Part shown: positions 30,763-38,342 of the stretch, piece by piece | Numbering within the stretch: position 1 is the first letter of the stretch | Layout: each line of letters begins with the position of its first letter | NCBI GenBank assembly: GCA_900556785.1 | Contig: USQK01000005.1 | Coordinates: 1-40,413, forward strand | From: an uncultured Veillonella sp. | GTDB lineage: Bacteria > Bacillota > Negativicutes > Veillonellales > Veillonellaceae | Length of the DNA stretch: 40,413 bases | Direction of reading: 5' to 3' | The notes under the pieces: generated by a model | The model's database searches: none | What the model saw: the letters and a program-made list of their open reading frames with translations, nothing else | What the model was told of the DNA's origin: nothing | Position numbers and translations under genes: made by a program

Positions 30763-31917
30763 ATGTCCTCAACTGAAACCTTACAAATTAAAAATTATAT
30801 AGGTCTCACCGGTGATAAACCCATCCGATTCATTGCATCCGACGTAGATGGAACCTTGGTTAATGATGCAAAAGCAATTCCTGATGAGGCTATTGAGGCT
30901 ATTCGTGACGCTCGTGAAAGTGGCATTCGCGTAGCCATCGCTTCTGGTCGCGCTTGGAATGAGATGAATGATGTTATCGAGAAACTACCATGTTTACGCT
31001 ATTTCATGTGTACCAATGGGGCCTATGTAATGGACAAGGAAGAAAACCGTAGTTTGTTCCATGTAACCTTTGATAAAGAACAAGCACTCTATTTGTTGCG
31101 CAAACTTTTAACATATGGTGTTTATGTAGAGGCTTATGTGAAAGATAAAATCTTTGGTATGTATCCACCGTCCAGATGCATTACGCCTGAACGATTAAGC
31201 GCATGTGCTAGTGAGCGTAAATCGCCTAATACAAAAGGTTCGGTTGGACTCATGGATAATCATCTACCTAGCTTAATGAATCATCCTCAACTTGGTGTAC
31301 CTGAGGAACATCTACCTGGTGAAACCCATGATCACTATGCCTTAGCTGAAGGTGATGAAGCAGCAAATGATAACTTATCTGAATATGAAGTAGAACAGTC
31401 TAATTTCTTCTTTAGACCTAATATCCGTCCATTTATCTTGGCAACACGAACTATGGTGCCTGATTTACTAGCTCATATGGAAGCCTTAGACGAAGGCCCT
31501 GAGAAGATGCAAATCTTTTACGGCGATGAGCCTATGCGCCAAAGGATCTTACAAGATTTGCGTGATGAATATCAAGGTATGTCTCATGATGGTACAGGTC
31601 GTGAACGCTTTTATGATGTACTGCTCTCTAGTGAAGGTAATCTCGAATTCGTACTACCACATACCACAAAGGGGACCGCTGTAGAAGCACTGGCAAATCA
31701 CTGGAAATTTAGTCCCGATGAAGTCATGACCTTAGGGGATAGTGAAAACGACCTATCCATGCTGCGTTTTGCAGGTGCTAGCGTAGCTATGGGCAATGGG
31801 AAGCCAAATATTAAAGAAGCAGCGCGTTATGTGACGACGGATAATAACCATCATGGCGTAGCTAAAGCAATCTATTCAGCTATTGCGTATAACAATAAAT
31901 TACTAAAAAAACAGTAA
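30763..31917 (+). CDS. HAD-superfamily Cof-type phosphatase with a large cap insertion
   Basis: The 384-residue protein carries all HAD motifs: DVDGT with Asp27 and Asp29, ASGRAW for motif II, a lysine in KGTAVEAL and GDSENDLSML for the closing acidic pair. This is the Cof/YbjI-type (IIB) class, which dephosphorylates sugar phosphates, FMN or related metabolites. Usual length is about 270. Here the cap domain contains an extra stretch of about 90-100 residues (roughly 130-220), rich in His, Pro, Glu and Asn (for example SLMNHPQLGVPEE). The insertion is in frame, without a stop. It starts behind AAAGGAGA. Repeats with a strong hairpin follow its stop codon. Confidence 0.88.
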   Translation: MSSTETLQIKNYIGLTGDKPIRFIASDVDGTLVNDAKAIPDEAIEAIRDARESGIRVAIASGRAWNEMNDVIEKLPCLRYFMCTNGAYVMDKEENRSLFHVTFDKEQALYLLRKLLTYGVYVEAYVKDKIFGMYPPSRCITPERLSACASERKSPNTKGSVGLMDNHLPSLMNHPQLGVPEEHLPGETHDHYALAEGDEAANDNLSEYEVEQSNFFFRPNIRPFILATRTMVPDLLAHMEALDEGPEKMQIFYGDEPMRQRILQDLRDEYQGMSHDGTGRERFYDVLLSSEGNLEFVLPHTTKGTAVEALANHWKFSPDEVMTLGDSENDLSMLRFAGASVAMGNGKPNIKEAARYVTTDNNHHGVAKAIYSAIAYNNKLLKKQ

Positions 31918-31932
31918 TCATATCTCAAATTA

Positions 31933-32101
31933 GAGATACTACCAGTTAAAAGTAAATCTTTCTGATCTGGATTGTGCTAGATATGTGTAAATCTGAGATA
32001 CTACCAGTTAAAAGTAAATCTTTCTAATTTGGATTGTGTTCGATATGTGTAAATCTGAGATACTACCAGTTAAAAATAAATACTTTTAACTGGTAGTATC
32101 T
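31933..32101 (+). repeat. 62-bp direct repeat, two full copies and a partial third
   Basis: Copies begin at 31933, 31995 and 32057. The two full units differ at about four of 62 positions. Each starts with GAGATACTACCAGTTAAAA. The third copy is cut short by an inverted version of this starting segment. The array lies between the HAD gene and the ferredoxin gene, with no reading frame. Spacer-less copies and only three units speak against a CRISPR array. Confidence 0.9.
32058..32101. repeat. Strong 18-bp hairpin at the end of the repeats
   Basis: AGATACTACCAGTTAAAA (32058-32075) pairs perfectly with 32084-32101 around an 8-nt loop. It is not followed by a T run on either strand, so it is a poor rho-independent terminator. 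The right arm could equally pair with the identical left arms of repeat copies 1 and 2. Confidence 0.85.
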
Positions 32102-32171
32102 GAAAAAACTATATATTTTCGTTTGTCGGTTTGTATTTCAGTCGGTTTTATAGTGAGGCATTGCTCGAAAG

Positions 32172-32189
32172 TGTATTACAGGTAATACA
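32172..32189. promoter_or_regulatory. Palindrome upstream of the ferredoxin gene
   Basis: TGTATTAC (32172-32179) and GTAATACA (32182-32189) form a perfect inverted repeat with a 2-nt centre. It is a typical size for a dimeric regulator's operator, about 65 bp before the start codon. No regulator is assigned. Confidence 0.4.
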
Positions 32190-32255
32190 TTGCTTTAGCT
32201 GATGTTAGAGCGAATGCTAAGTTAGTTTTATTAAACCCATAGGAGGTGATGTAGA

Positions 32256-32453
32256 ATGGGAAATCTAAAGTTTAATATAGATGATACTTGTGTTAAGTGC
32301 GGTGCGTGTGCGGTAGATTGTCCTGTTCAATGCATTACCCAAGGGGAGACTCGGTTTAATATAGGTAAAGGTTGTATCGGATGTGGCGATTGTTACTCCA
32401 TCTGTCCTGTAGGTGCCGTAAAAATGTCTAAACGTGAGCCTGATAAAGAATAG
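32256..32453 (+). CDS. 2[4Fe-4S] ferredoxin
   Basis: The 65-residue protein has two CxxCxxCxxxC clusters: Cys12, 15, 18 and 22, then Cys40, 43, 46 and 50, each followed by Pro as expected (DCPVQ, ICPVG). It is a low-potential electron carrier in the cytoplasm of anaerobes, serving enzymes such as pyruvate:ferredoxin oxidoreductase. An extra Cys26 is also present. The charged end (KREPDKE) is extended slightly. The start is unambiguous: AGGAGGTGAT lies 6 bases before the ATG. It is a single gene, with guaA following after about 260 bp. Confidence 0.93.
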   Translation: MGNLKFNIDDTCVKCGACAVDCPVQCITQGETRFNIGKGCIGCGDCYSICPVGAVKMSKREPDKE

Positions 32454-32520
32454 TCTCTTGAAAGGGTAGAGCCTTTTATAGGTCATCTCATTGTATTGCG
32501 TTTTGTATAGAGTAAAACCA

Positions 32521-32533
32521 AAATCCGAACATT
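32521..32533 (+). promoter_or_regulatory. PurBox-like site upstream of guaA
   Basis: AAATCCGAACATT fits the Bacillus-type PurBox consensus AWWWCCGAACWWT at every position. It lies about 60 bp before the -10 element of guaA. The expected second, inverted box was not found nearby. PurR binding is an inference. Confidence 0.45.
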
Positions 32534-32553
32534 AGAATATTAATCATAAATTT

Positions 32554-32595
32554 CATACGGAATATATGGAGTCCATATACTTCGTATGGTATAAT
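32554..32595 (+). promoter_or_regulatory. Inverted repeat and -10 element at the guaA promoter
   Basis: A nearly perfect 17-bp inverted repeat (CATACG at 32554-32559 with CGTATG at 32583-32588, and TATATGGA at 32563-32570 with TCCATATA at 32572-32579) directly abuts TATAAT at 32590-32595. It covers the expected -35 position, so it looks like an operator. The leader then has a small hairpin GCGTTTT/AAAACGC (32614-32620, 32628-32634). Confidence 0.5.
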
Positions 32596-32710
32596 GAAAT
32601 GTAATGAAATTTAGCGTTTTGCTCGAGAAAACGCACCGCCAGTACAGAAATGTAAGGGTATTAAAAAATAGTGAATATACTTTCACAAATAGATGCATAT
32701 GGAGGAAGGC

Positions 32711-34246
32711 ATGGAAAACAAGGAATTTGTAATTGTTGTTGACTTTGGTGGTCAATATAACCAATTGATCGCGCGCCGTGTTCGTGAAAATCACGTATAC
32801 TGCGAAGTATATCCATACAACAAAGCGCTGGATAAAATTAAGGAATTGAAACCGCAAGGTATCATCTTCACAGGTGGTCCTAACAGCGTGTATGAAGAAA
32901 ATTCCCCCAAAATTGAGAAAGAGATTTTTGAACTTGGTATTCCTGTTCTTGGCATGTGCTATGGTATGCAATTTATGGCGCATACATTGGGTGGCGAAGT
33001 TAAATCTGCGGACAACCGTGAATTCGGTAAAACACCTACTAAAGTGGACACTACATCTCCATTGTTCAAAGGCTTGGAAGAAGACCAAGTTGTTTGGATG
33101 TCCCACGTTGACTATGTAGCAAAAGTTCCTGAAGGCTTTGAAATCGTAGCACATACTAAGGATTGCCCTGTAGCATCCATGCAAAATAAAGAACGTAAAC
33201 TCTATGCTATGCAATACCATGCAGAAGTGTTGCACACTGAACATGGCAAAGAAATGCTTCACAATTTCTTATACGAAGTATGTGGCTTTACAGGCACATG
33301 GACAATGGCAAACTATGCGAAATCTGCTATTGAAGACATCCGCAAAACCGTTGGTGACGGCAAAGTATTGTTGGCATTGTCTGGTGGTGTAGACAGCTCT
33401 GTTGCGGCGGCGCTTATTTCTAAAGCTGTGGGCGACCAATTGACTTGTATCTTTGTTGACCACGGTTTGATGCGTAAAAATGAAGGTGATGAAGTAGAAG
33501 CAGCTTTCAAAGATTCCGGCATGCATTTTATCCGCGTAGATGCAGAAAAACGTTTCTTAGATAAATTGGCTGGTCTTGAAGATCCGGAAGCTAAACGTAA
33601 AACTATCGGTGAAGAATTCATCCGCGTATTTGAAGACGAAGGTCGTAAAATCGGTTCCGTTGACTTCTTGGCGCAAGGTACTATTTACCCTGACGTTATC
33701 GAGTCCGGTACTGGCGAAGCTGAAGTTATCAAATCTCACCACAACGTAGGTGGCTTGCCTGCTGTTGTAGACTTCAAAGGCCTTATCGAACCATTGCGCA
33801 ACCTCTTCAAAGACGAAGTGCGTGAACTTGGTTCTGAATTAGGTTTGGCTGACTACCTTGTATGGCGTCAACCATTCCCAGGTCCTGGTCTTGCTATCCG
33901 CGTAATGGGCGAAATCACTAAAGATAAACTTGACATCTTGCGTGATGCGGACTATATCTTCCGTGACGAAATTGCAAAAGCTGGCCTTGACCGAAGCATC
34001 AACCAATACTTTGCAGTACTAACATCTACACGTACCGTAGGCGTTATGGGTGATTTCCGTACATACGACTATACATTGGCATTGCGTGGCGTAACAACAA
34101 CAGACTTTATGACTGCTGACTGGGCGCGCATCCCTTACGACGTATTGGACACAATCTCCCGTCGTATCGTAAACGAAGTACAGCACATCAACCGTATCGT
34201 GTACGATATTACATCTAAACCACCTGCTACAATTGAGTGGGAATAA
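32711..34246 (+). CDS. guaA: GMP synthase (glutamine-hydrolysing)
   Basis: The 511-residue enzyme converts XMP to GMP. The amidotransferase half has GMCYGMQFM with Cys83 and a YHAEV region in place of the more usual FHPE-type histidine-glutamate block. The ATP-pyrophosphatase half begins with LALSGGVDSSVAAAL (P-loop, residues 224-230) and ends with the dimerisation domain (PGPGLAIRV, TSKPPATIEWE). The ATG at 32711 follows GGAGGAAGG and gives the standard length. Two in-frame upstream ATGs lie in or before that site. A PurBox-like element and a palindrome upstream suggest purine control. A strong terminator closes it. Confidence 0.97.
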   Translation: MENKEFVIVVDFGGQYNQLIARRVRENHVYCEVYPYNKALDKIKELKPQGIIFTGGPNSVYEENSPKIEKEIFELGIPVLGMCYGMQFMAHTLGGEVKSADNREFGKTPTKVDTTSPLFKGLEEDQVVWMSHVDYVAKVPEGFEIVAHTKDCPVASMQNKERKLYAMQYHAEVLHTEHGKEMLHNFLYEVCGFTGTWTMANYAKSAIEDIRKTVGDGKVLLALSGGVDSSVAAALISKAVGDQLTCIFVDHGLMRKNEGDEVEAAFKDSGMHFIRVDAEKRFLDKLAGLEDPEAKRKTIGEEFIRVFEDEGRKIGSVDFLAQGTIYPDVIESGTGEAEVIKSHHNVGGLPAVVDFKGLIEPLRNLFKDEVRELGSELGLADYLVWRQPFPGPGLAIRVMGEITKDKLDILRDADYIFRDEIAKAGLDRSINQYFAVLTSTRTVGVMGDFRTYDYTLALRGVTTTDFMTADWARIPYDVLDTISRRIVNEVQHINRIVYDITSKPPATIEWE

Positions 34247-34267
34247 AACTTAATTTAATACAGAATT

Positions 34268-34310
34268 TAGAGCCTTATAAATATTTAATTTATAAGGCTC
34301 TACTTTTATT
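34268..34310 (+). terminator. Terminator of guaA
   Basis: TAGAGCCTTATAA (34268-34280) pairs perfectly with 34290-34302, followed by CTTTTATT. It marks the left border of the A/T-rich cassette. Confidence 0.9.
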
Positions 34311-34497
34311 CGATTAAGTTAATTCTATCTTGTAATTTGTGAATTTTATATGGAGGATAAATTTAAATAGTTTTATAGAAATACTAGTTATTAACAGAAT
34401 GGTTGCTTTATTGAAAAAAAGTAATAAAATGTATTTATAAGAATATTTATCTTTAAGTTTTTTGTGTTTAAACTATAGTAAATTTTTGTGATTATGT

Positions 34498-35964
34498 ATG
34501 GGGGTTCAAATGGGAGAAAATATTCCACTTAAAAGTAAAGATTTAGAGCGTATATTCAATTCTAATATCGGTGATTATGGATATAAAAAAATAACTCAAC
34601 ATAAAACCTCGGATGTAGAAGAAGCATCAGATAGATTAGAAGAGACATATCGTACGGACCTTAGAAGACAAAGAGATAAAATTCTGTATACAGGTGGATT
34701 TCGTAGATTACAAGATAAAACCCAAGTTATTTCTGCTACTCGTGAAGGGGATCATAGAACTAGATTAACTCATACTTTAGAGGTTGAACAAATTGCAATA
34801 AGTATTGCAAATGCACTTAAGTTAAATGTGGATTTGGTATCTGCAATAGCGTTAGGCCATGATGTTGGACATACACCATTTGGTCATGCGGCAGAGCGAA
34901 AATTATGTAAGCTATTAGAACATAACGGACAATTTCATCATCCAATACAAAGTATTCGATATCTATGGGAAAAATATGGCTCTAAATTAGATGCTGCAAT
35001 ATATGAGGGTATATTATTACATGATTCAGATATGTATAAAATTAAAAAAAAGGCTGTTAAAGAACAATTTAATTATCTAAAAAATGTTGAGAATGAGTCT
35101 GAGGCTTTTGAAGATTGGGTTAATTTTGATAGATGGCTTAATACTTTTCCTAGTACTTTAGAATCACAAGTCGTTATTTGGGCAGATAAAATTGCTTATA
35201 TAACTCATGATTTAGAAGATTTCTTAAGATGCCCTGCTTATACAAATCTTAAAAAAAATAATAAAAAAATAGAGAATGAATTATGTAAAATTCTAGGTAA
35301 ATTAATAGGGAAAAAGTTAGAAACCTTAGATGATTATGAATCTAGAGATTTAATTAGAAGTATAATTACGAACCTAATTGAATCGAGTGCTAACACTATT
35401 AAATCATTTGATATTTTGACACAGGATAGTGTTAAATTAAAAACAGACGAAAAAAGTAAACAATTTAGTCAAAAAAGTAAAAACAAGAAATATTTAGATA
35501 GTTTATTGATTAATTTTGATAATAATTATAGAGATTATTATTATGAATTAAGATATTTTTTAGATAGATATTATATACTTAGTCCTGAGGTTCAAAAAAG
35601 TGATGCTAAAGCCGAAGTTATAGTGGAGTGGCTTTTTAAAAAGATGTGTAGTAATTATAGGCTTTTACCTTTAAGTCTTAGAGAGGAAGTAGATTATTGG
35701 ATTTTAAAAGAGCTTATCCAAAATAAAGATCTAAAACCAATATATGATAAACTTCCTAAAAAGGATAAGACATTGATGGGGTTTGAGGATAAAATAGATA
35801 AACTGTCAGGTGATGAAAAAATAGAGGTAGAAAACACTTATAAAGATATACGGACCAAGATTGTTTCTAGGAAAGTTGCTTGTTATATAGCTACGATGTC
35901 AGATACATATGCTGAAAATATGTATAGAGATTTGATTGGAAGTAGTGTAGATTTTAACTTATAA
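34498..35964 (+). CDS. dGTPase-like HD-domain dNTP triphosphohydrolase
   Basis: The 488-residue product has the dGTPase family blocks in order: RTDLRRQRDKILYTGGFRRL (about residues 52-70), DHRTRLTHTLEVEQIA (His92), GHDVGHTPFGHAAE (His121, Asp122) and the final metal ligand Asp230 in WADKIAYITHD. Such enzymes split dGTP or other dNTPs into nucleoside and triphosphate. Some act as anti-phage effectors by draining dNTPs. Base use is clearly different from guaA next to it: Arg is mostly AGA, Lys AAA, Leu TTA, which suggests transfer. The C-terminal 250 residues are poorly conserved. ATG 34498 gives the longest frame. ATG 34510 has a better purine site (GGGGG) just upstream. The gene downstream starts 9 bp later, so they form an operon. 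Confidence 0.85.
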   Translation: MGVQMGENIPLKSKDLERIFNSNIGDYGYKKITQHKTSDVEEASDRLEETYRTDLRRQRDKILYTGGFRRLQDKTQVISATREGDHRTRLTHTLEVEQIAISIANALKLNVDLVSAIALGHDVGHTPFGHAAERKLCKLLEHNGQFHHPIQSIRYLWEKYGSKLDAAIYEGILLHDSDMYKIKKKAVKEQFNYLKNVENESEAFEDWVNFDRWLNTFPSTLESQVVIWADKIAYITHDLEDFLRCPAYTNLKKNNKKIENELCKILGKLIGKKLETLDDYESRDLIRSIITNLIESSANTIKSFDILTQDSVKLKTDEKSKQFSQKSKNKKYLDSLLINFDNNYRDYYYELRYFLDRYYILSPEVQKSDAKAEVIVEWLFKKMCSNYRLLPLSLREEVDYWILKELIQNKDLKPIYDKLPKKDKTLMGFEDKIDKLSGDEKIEVENTYKDIRTKIVSRKVACYIATMSDTYAENMYRDLIGSSVDFNL

Positions 35965-35973
35965 GAGAGTGTC

Positions 35974-37368
35974 ATGGTAGACTTATTAAAAGATGATAAG
36001 TTATCTTTTATGCATGAGCATATGGGATGTAATATAGCAAGGTATATTAGTATTGATCCTGATATGAATATTCGATATATAAAAGTCGATAGAGAGTATG
36101 TGTATAAAGGTGATTTAAAAGAATGTATTCTTGATCTGATTGAAGTATCTAATTCTAAGTCTGTTAATATTAGAAGCTTTAGTTTAGAGTCAATGAAGGG
36201 TCATAGTCTTGTTTATGGAAAACAAGCAAATGAGATTGATGAAATACTCAATGTAATTCAAAAGAATTGTAGTGAAAACAAATATTCTATAATTAATGAG
36301 ACCATAGATGTAAATGATGGTGGTGTTTCTGGGGTTATTTTAGGGAATATTATTGAATTTGCTCCCAATGATACACCTAAGTGTGTTGAAAAACCTGATA
36401 TTTGTTTCTTAGAAAGAAATATGGGAATGCATCTCTTGAAAACAGTATATGGTTTTGCACCTGAGTGTGATTTTGATGATAACTGTAGGGTTGAGTTTAG
36501 TTTACATCCTCATAGAGAAGGTCTTCGTAAGAGTCATACGATTATTTGGGAATACGAAAAATTTGAAGAGTATGAGTATGATATAAAAATAAAATGGCCG
36601 AATAAGTTTTCGCGCTTTATTGGGGATAAGCCATTTGGTCTAATTATAGCGGATTATTTAGGGTTTAACGTTCCCTATACTACGGTTATTTCTAGAAATG
36701 TTCCACCGTTTTCTTTTGGGCAAGAAACCGGACTAAGAGAAAAGTGGATACGTACTGCTCCAATCGTTAAAGAACCAGGAAAGTATTATACTGGCGATAA
36801 GTGGACTGATCCATTTGTTTTATTGCAGAAAGAAGAGCTTAAAGGGGATAATCAAATTAATATTGCTTCTGTTTTAAGTCAAAGTGCAGTTGAGGCAGTT
36901 TATTCGGGTGGAGCCCTTATAGGTAAAAATCAAGATAATGATGTCATAGAAGGTGTTGCTGGAAAAGGCGATAACTTTATGGTTGGAGCCGATTATTTAG
37001 ATTTCTTACCTGATAGTGTGCTAGTAAAATTAAAAGTATTACTAAATGAAATTCGTAAATATTATTATCTTTTAGGTGATGTCTCGATTGAGTGGGTATT
37101 TGATGGTACTAAAATTTGGTTAGTACAGTTGAATCAAATTAAAGAAACGGGCCTTGGAACTACAATTGTTGCAGGTGAACCAGCTAAGTATGAAAAGTTT
37201 TATGTAGAAGATGGTTTAGAGCAATTGAGATCTAAAATTAAAGCTATTAAGGGTCGTGATATTGGTATTGAATTGATTGGGGATGTTGGTCTTACTAGCC
37301 ATTTTGGTGATGTTCTTAGGCATGCCAATATACCATCATTTATTAACAAAATAAGTGAAAAGCAATAG
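35974..37368 (+). CDS. PEP-synthase-like ATP-grasp / swivelling-histidine protein
   Basis: The 464-residue protein lies 9 bp behind the dGTPase-like gene. Its first 110 residues are unrecognised. Residues 115-195 form a conserved-looking block (GGVSGVILGNIIEFAP, VEFSLHPHREGL). Residues 213-240 (FIGDKPFGLIIADYLGFNVP) resemble the start of the PPDK/PEP-synthase ATP-grasp domain. VYSGGALIGKNQ (309-320) and SIEWVFDGTKIWLVQLNQIK (371-390) match the family's later nucleotide-binding blocks. The end, GDVGLTSHFGDVLRHANIP (436-454), resembles the swivelling domain with its phospho-histidine (His443). The PEP-binding barrel of true PEP synthases is missing. Likely an ATP-dependent phosphotransferase-like enzyme. 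The substrate is unknown. Composition is A/T-rich like its partner. Confidence 0.6.
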   Translation: MVDLLKDDKLSFMHEHMGCNIARYISIDPDMNIRYIKVDREYVYKGDLKECILDLIEVSNSKSVNIRSFSLESMKGHSLVYGKQANEIDEILNVIQKNCSENKYSIINETIDVNDGGVSGVILGNIIEFAPNDTPKCVEKPDICFLERNMGMHLLKTVYGFAPECDFDDNCRVEFSLHPHREGLRKSHTIIWEYEKFEEYEYDIKIKWPNKFSRFIGDKPFGLIIADYLGFNVPYTTVISRNVPPFSFGQETGLREKWIRTAPIVKEPGKYYTGDKWTDPFVLLQKEELKGDNQINIASVLSQSAVEAVYSGGALIGKNQDNDVIEGVAGKGDNFMVGADYLDFLPDSVLVKLKVLLNEIRKYYYLLGDVSIEWVFDGTKIWLVQLNQIKETGLGTTIVAGEPAKYEKFYVEDGLEQLRSKIKAIKGRDIGIELIGDVGLTSHFGDVLRHANIPSFINKISEKQ

Positions 37369-37415
37369 ACTTTTGGTCTTATAATAAGTTAAAGTTGTTA
37401 GTCTTTGATAAAATG

Positions 37416-37465
37416 AAGCACATGATTTTTAACGTATAAAAGCGTTTTATCATGTGCTTTTTTAT
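37416..37465 (+). terminator. Terminator of the dGTPase cassette
   Basis: AAGCACATGAT (37416-37426) pairs with ATCATGTGCTT (37449-37459), with an inner AACG/CGTT pairing, and is followed by a T run. Confidence 0.85.
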
Positions 37466-37570
37466 TTGTGTTTTAATATATATTGGGTGATAGGTAATTG
37501 ATCATTTATCATAATGGTACACATGATACAATATAGGTGAAAAGTATTATTAAATGCATAATGAGGTTAT

Positions 37571-37987
37571 ATGAAAATCACAAGATCTTTTGGAGAGTAT
37601 TTTAAGTATTCTCTCCACGATGCAAGAGTCCAAAAAATAGCATACGCAGATGGTAATTTAACTTTTACCTTTGATTATATTTTTTCTTATGAGAATGGTG
37701 TTGAACAGACTCATAAGGCCAAGATTGTATTTGAGAAATGTGATGTTGATGATCTAGAAATTCTCGTCTTCAATAGTACAATATTAGATACTTTTACAGG
37801 TAAAAGAATTGAGTTACCTCAGTATCAGCAGGATTATAGTGAAAGTGAGTTCGAGGTCATTACGGAGACCTATAACTGGGGCCGAGCAGTATTCCAAGGG
37901 TGGTTACGGACCGAAGGGAATCCCGTACATTGTATAATGAACATATACTTTACAGGAGATATGGTATATGTAGTTGATGAGGGCTAA
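37571..37987 (+). CDS. Protein of unknown function, immunity-protein-like
   Basis: The 138-residue protein begins SFGEYFKYSLHDARVQKI, followed by alternating hydrophobic beta strands (LTFTFDYIFSY, HKAKIVFEK, EILVFNSTI). The SLHD element followed by a strand-rich body is seen in many small uncharacterised and immunity-type proteins, but I cannot name the family. No signal peptide or membrane helix. GAGG precedes the ATG by a short distance. The next gene starts one base after the stop, so they are translated together. It stands just right of the dGTPase cassette, behind a terminator, so it is a separate unit. Confidence 0.65.
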   Translation: MKITRSFGEYFKYSLHDARVQKIAYADGNLTFTFDYIFSYENGVEQTHKAKIVFEKCDVDDLEILVFNSTILDTFTGKRIELPQYQQDYSESEFEVITETYNWGRAVFQGWLRTEGNPVHCIMNIYFTGDMVYVVDEG

Positions 37988-37988
37988 T

Positions 37989-38312
37989 ATGAGCGATTTA
38001 GATTTTACTATTTGCTGTACAGTTACTTTCTTCAGCAAGAAGAGAAGAATTCCACCGAATCTGAATAATGGAAAGTATTGCCCTCATCTTGTTATAAAGG
38101 GCTCTGATCAGCTGTTAGGTGTAAACTTTATTGATGGTGAGGATGTTACCTTTGATAAAACAATTCAAGCTAACGCTTTACCAGTATATGAAATCGTAGA
38201 TTATTCTGCTCTACAAGCAGGTAGTGAGTTCTTTATCATGGAAGGCGGAAATGTTGTTGGTGAAGGAATTGTAAAAGAAATCTTTCAGCATAAACCACAT
38301 GGGAAAAAATAA
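37989..38312 (+). CDS. Stand-alone EF-Tu domain-III-like barrel protein
   Basis: The 107-residue protein has the layout of the third, beta-barrel domain of EF-Tu: CTVTFFSKKRRIPPNLNNG near the start, HLVIKGSDQLLGVNF in the middle and, most clearly, FFIMEGGNVVGEGIVKEI (81-98), which corresponds to the RFAIREGGRTVGAGVVTKI-type end of EF-Tu. The GTPase domain and domain II are absent, and no broken EF-Tu sequence is found nearby, so this is a small dedicated protein rather than a pseudogene. GAGGG just before the ATG at 37989 sets the start. The longer frame from 37974 overlaps the upstream gene. Function is unknown: it may bind tRNA, a toxin or EF-Tu partners. Confidence 0.65.
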   Translation: MSDLDFTICCTVTFFSKKRRIPPNLNNGKYCPHLVIKGSDQLLGVNFIDGEDVTFDKTIQANALPVYEIVDYSALQAGSEFFIMEGGNVVGEGIVKEIFQHKPHGKK

Positions 38313-38342
38313 TTTTAGTGTATTATATCTGTTGGAGTTTAT

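Noticed and set aside
31933..32101. CRISPR-like array
   Set aside because: The copies are contiguous 62-bp units without unique spacers, there are only two full units, and no cas genes are present.
32058..32101. Rho-independent terminator after the HAD gene
   Set aside because: The stem is excellent, but neither strand has a T run after it. Recorded as a hairpin repeat instead.
32540..33262. 240-residue antisense frame over the guaA start
   Set aside because: It lies opposite the conserved GuaA amidotransferase domain and is full of Phe and His. A shadow frame.
34352..34372. Mini-gene after the GGAGG at about 34355
   Set aside because: The site is followed by stop codons within a few codons in every relevant frame.
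37989..38312. Truncated EF-Tu pseudogene
   Set aside because: It has its own start with a ribosome binding site, a complete small barrel and no trace of the GTPase domain upstream. A small independent gene fits better.
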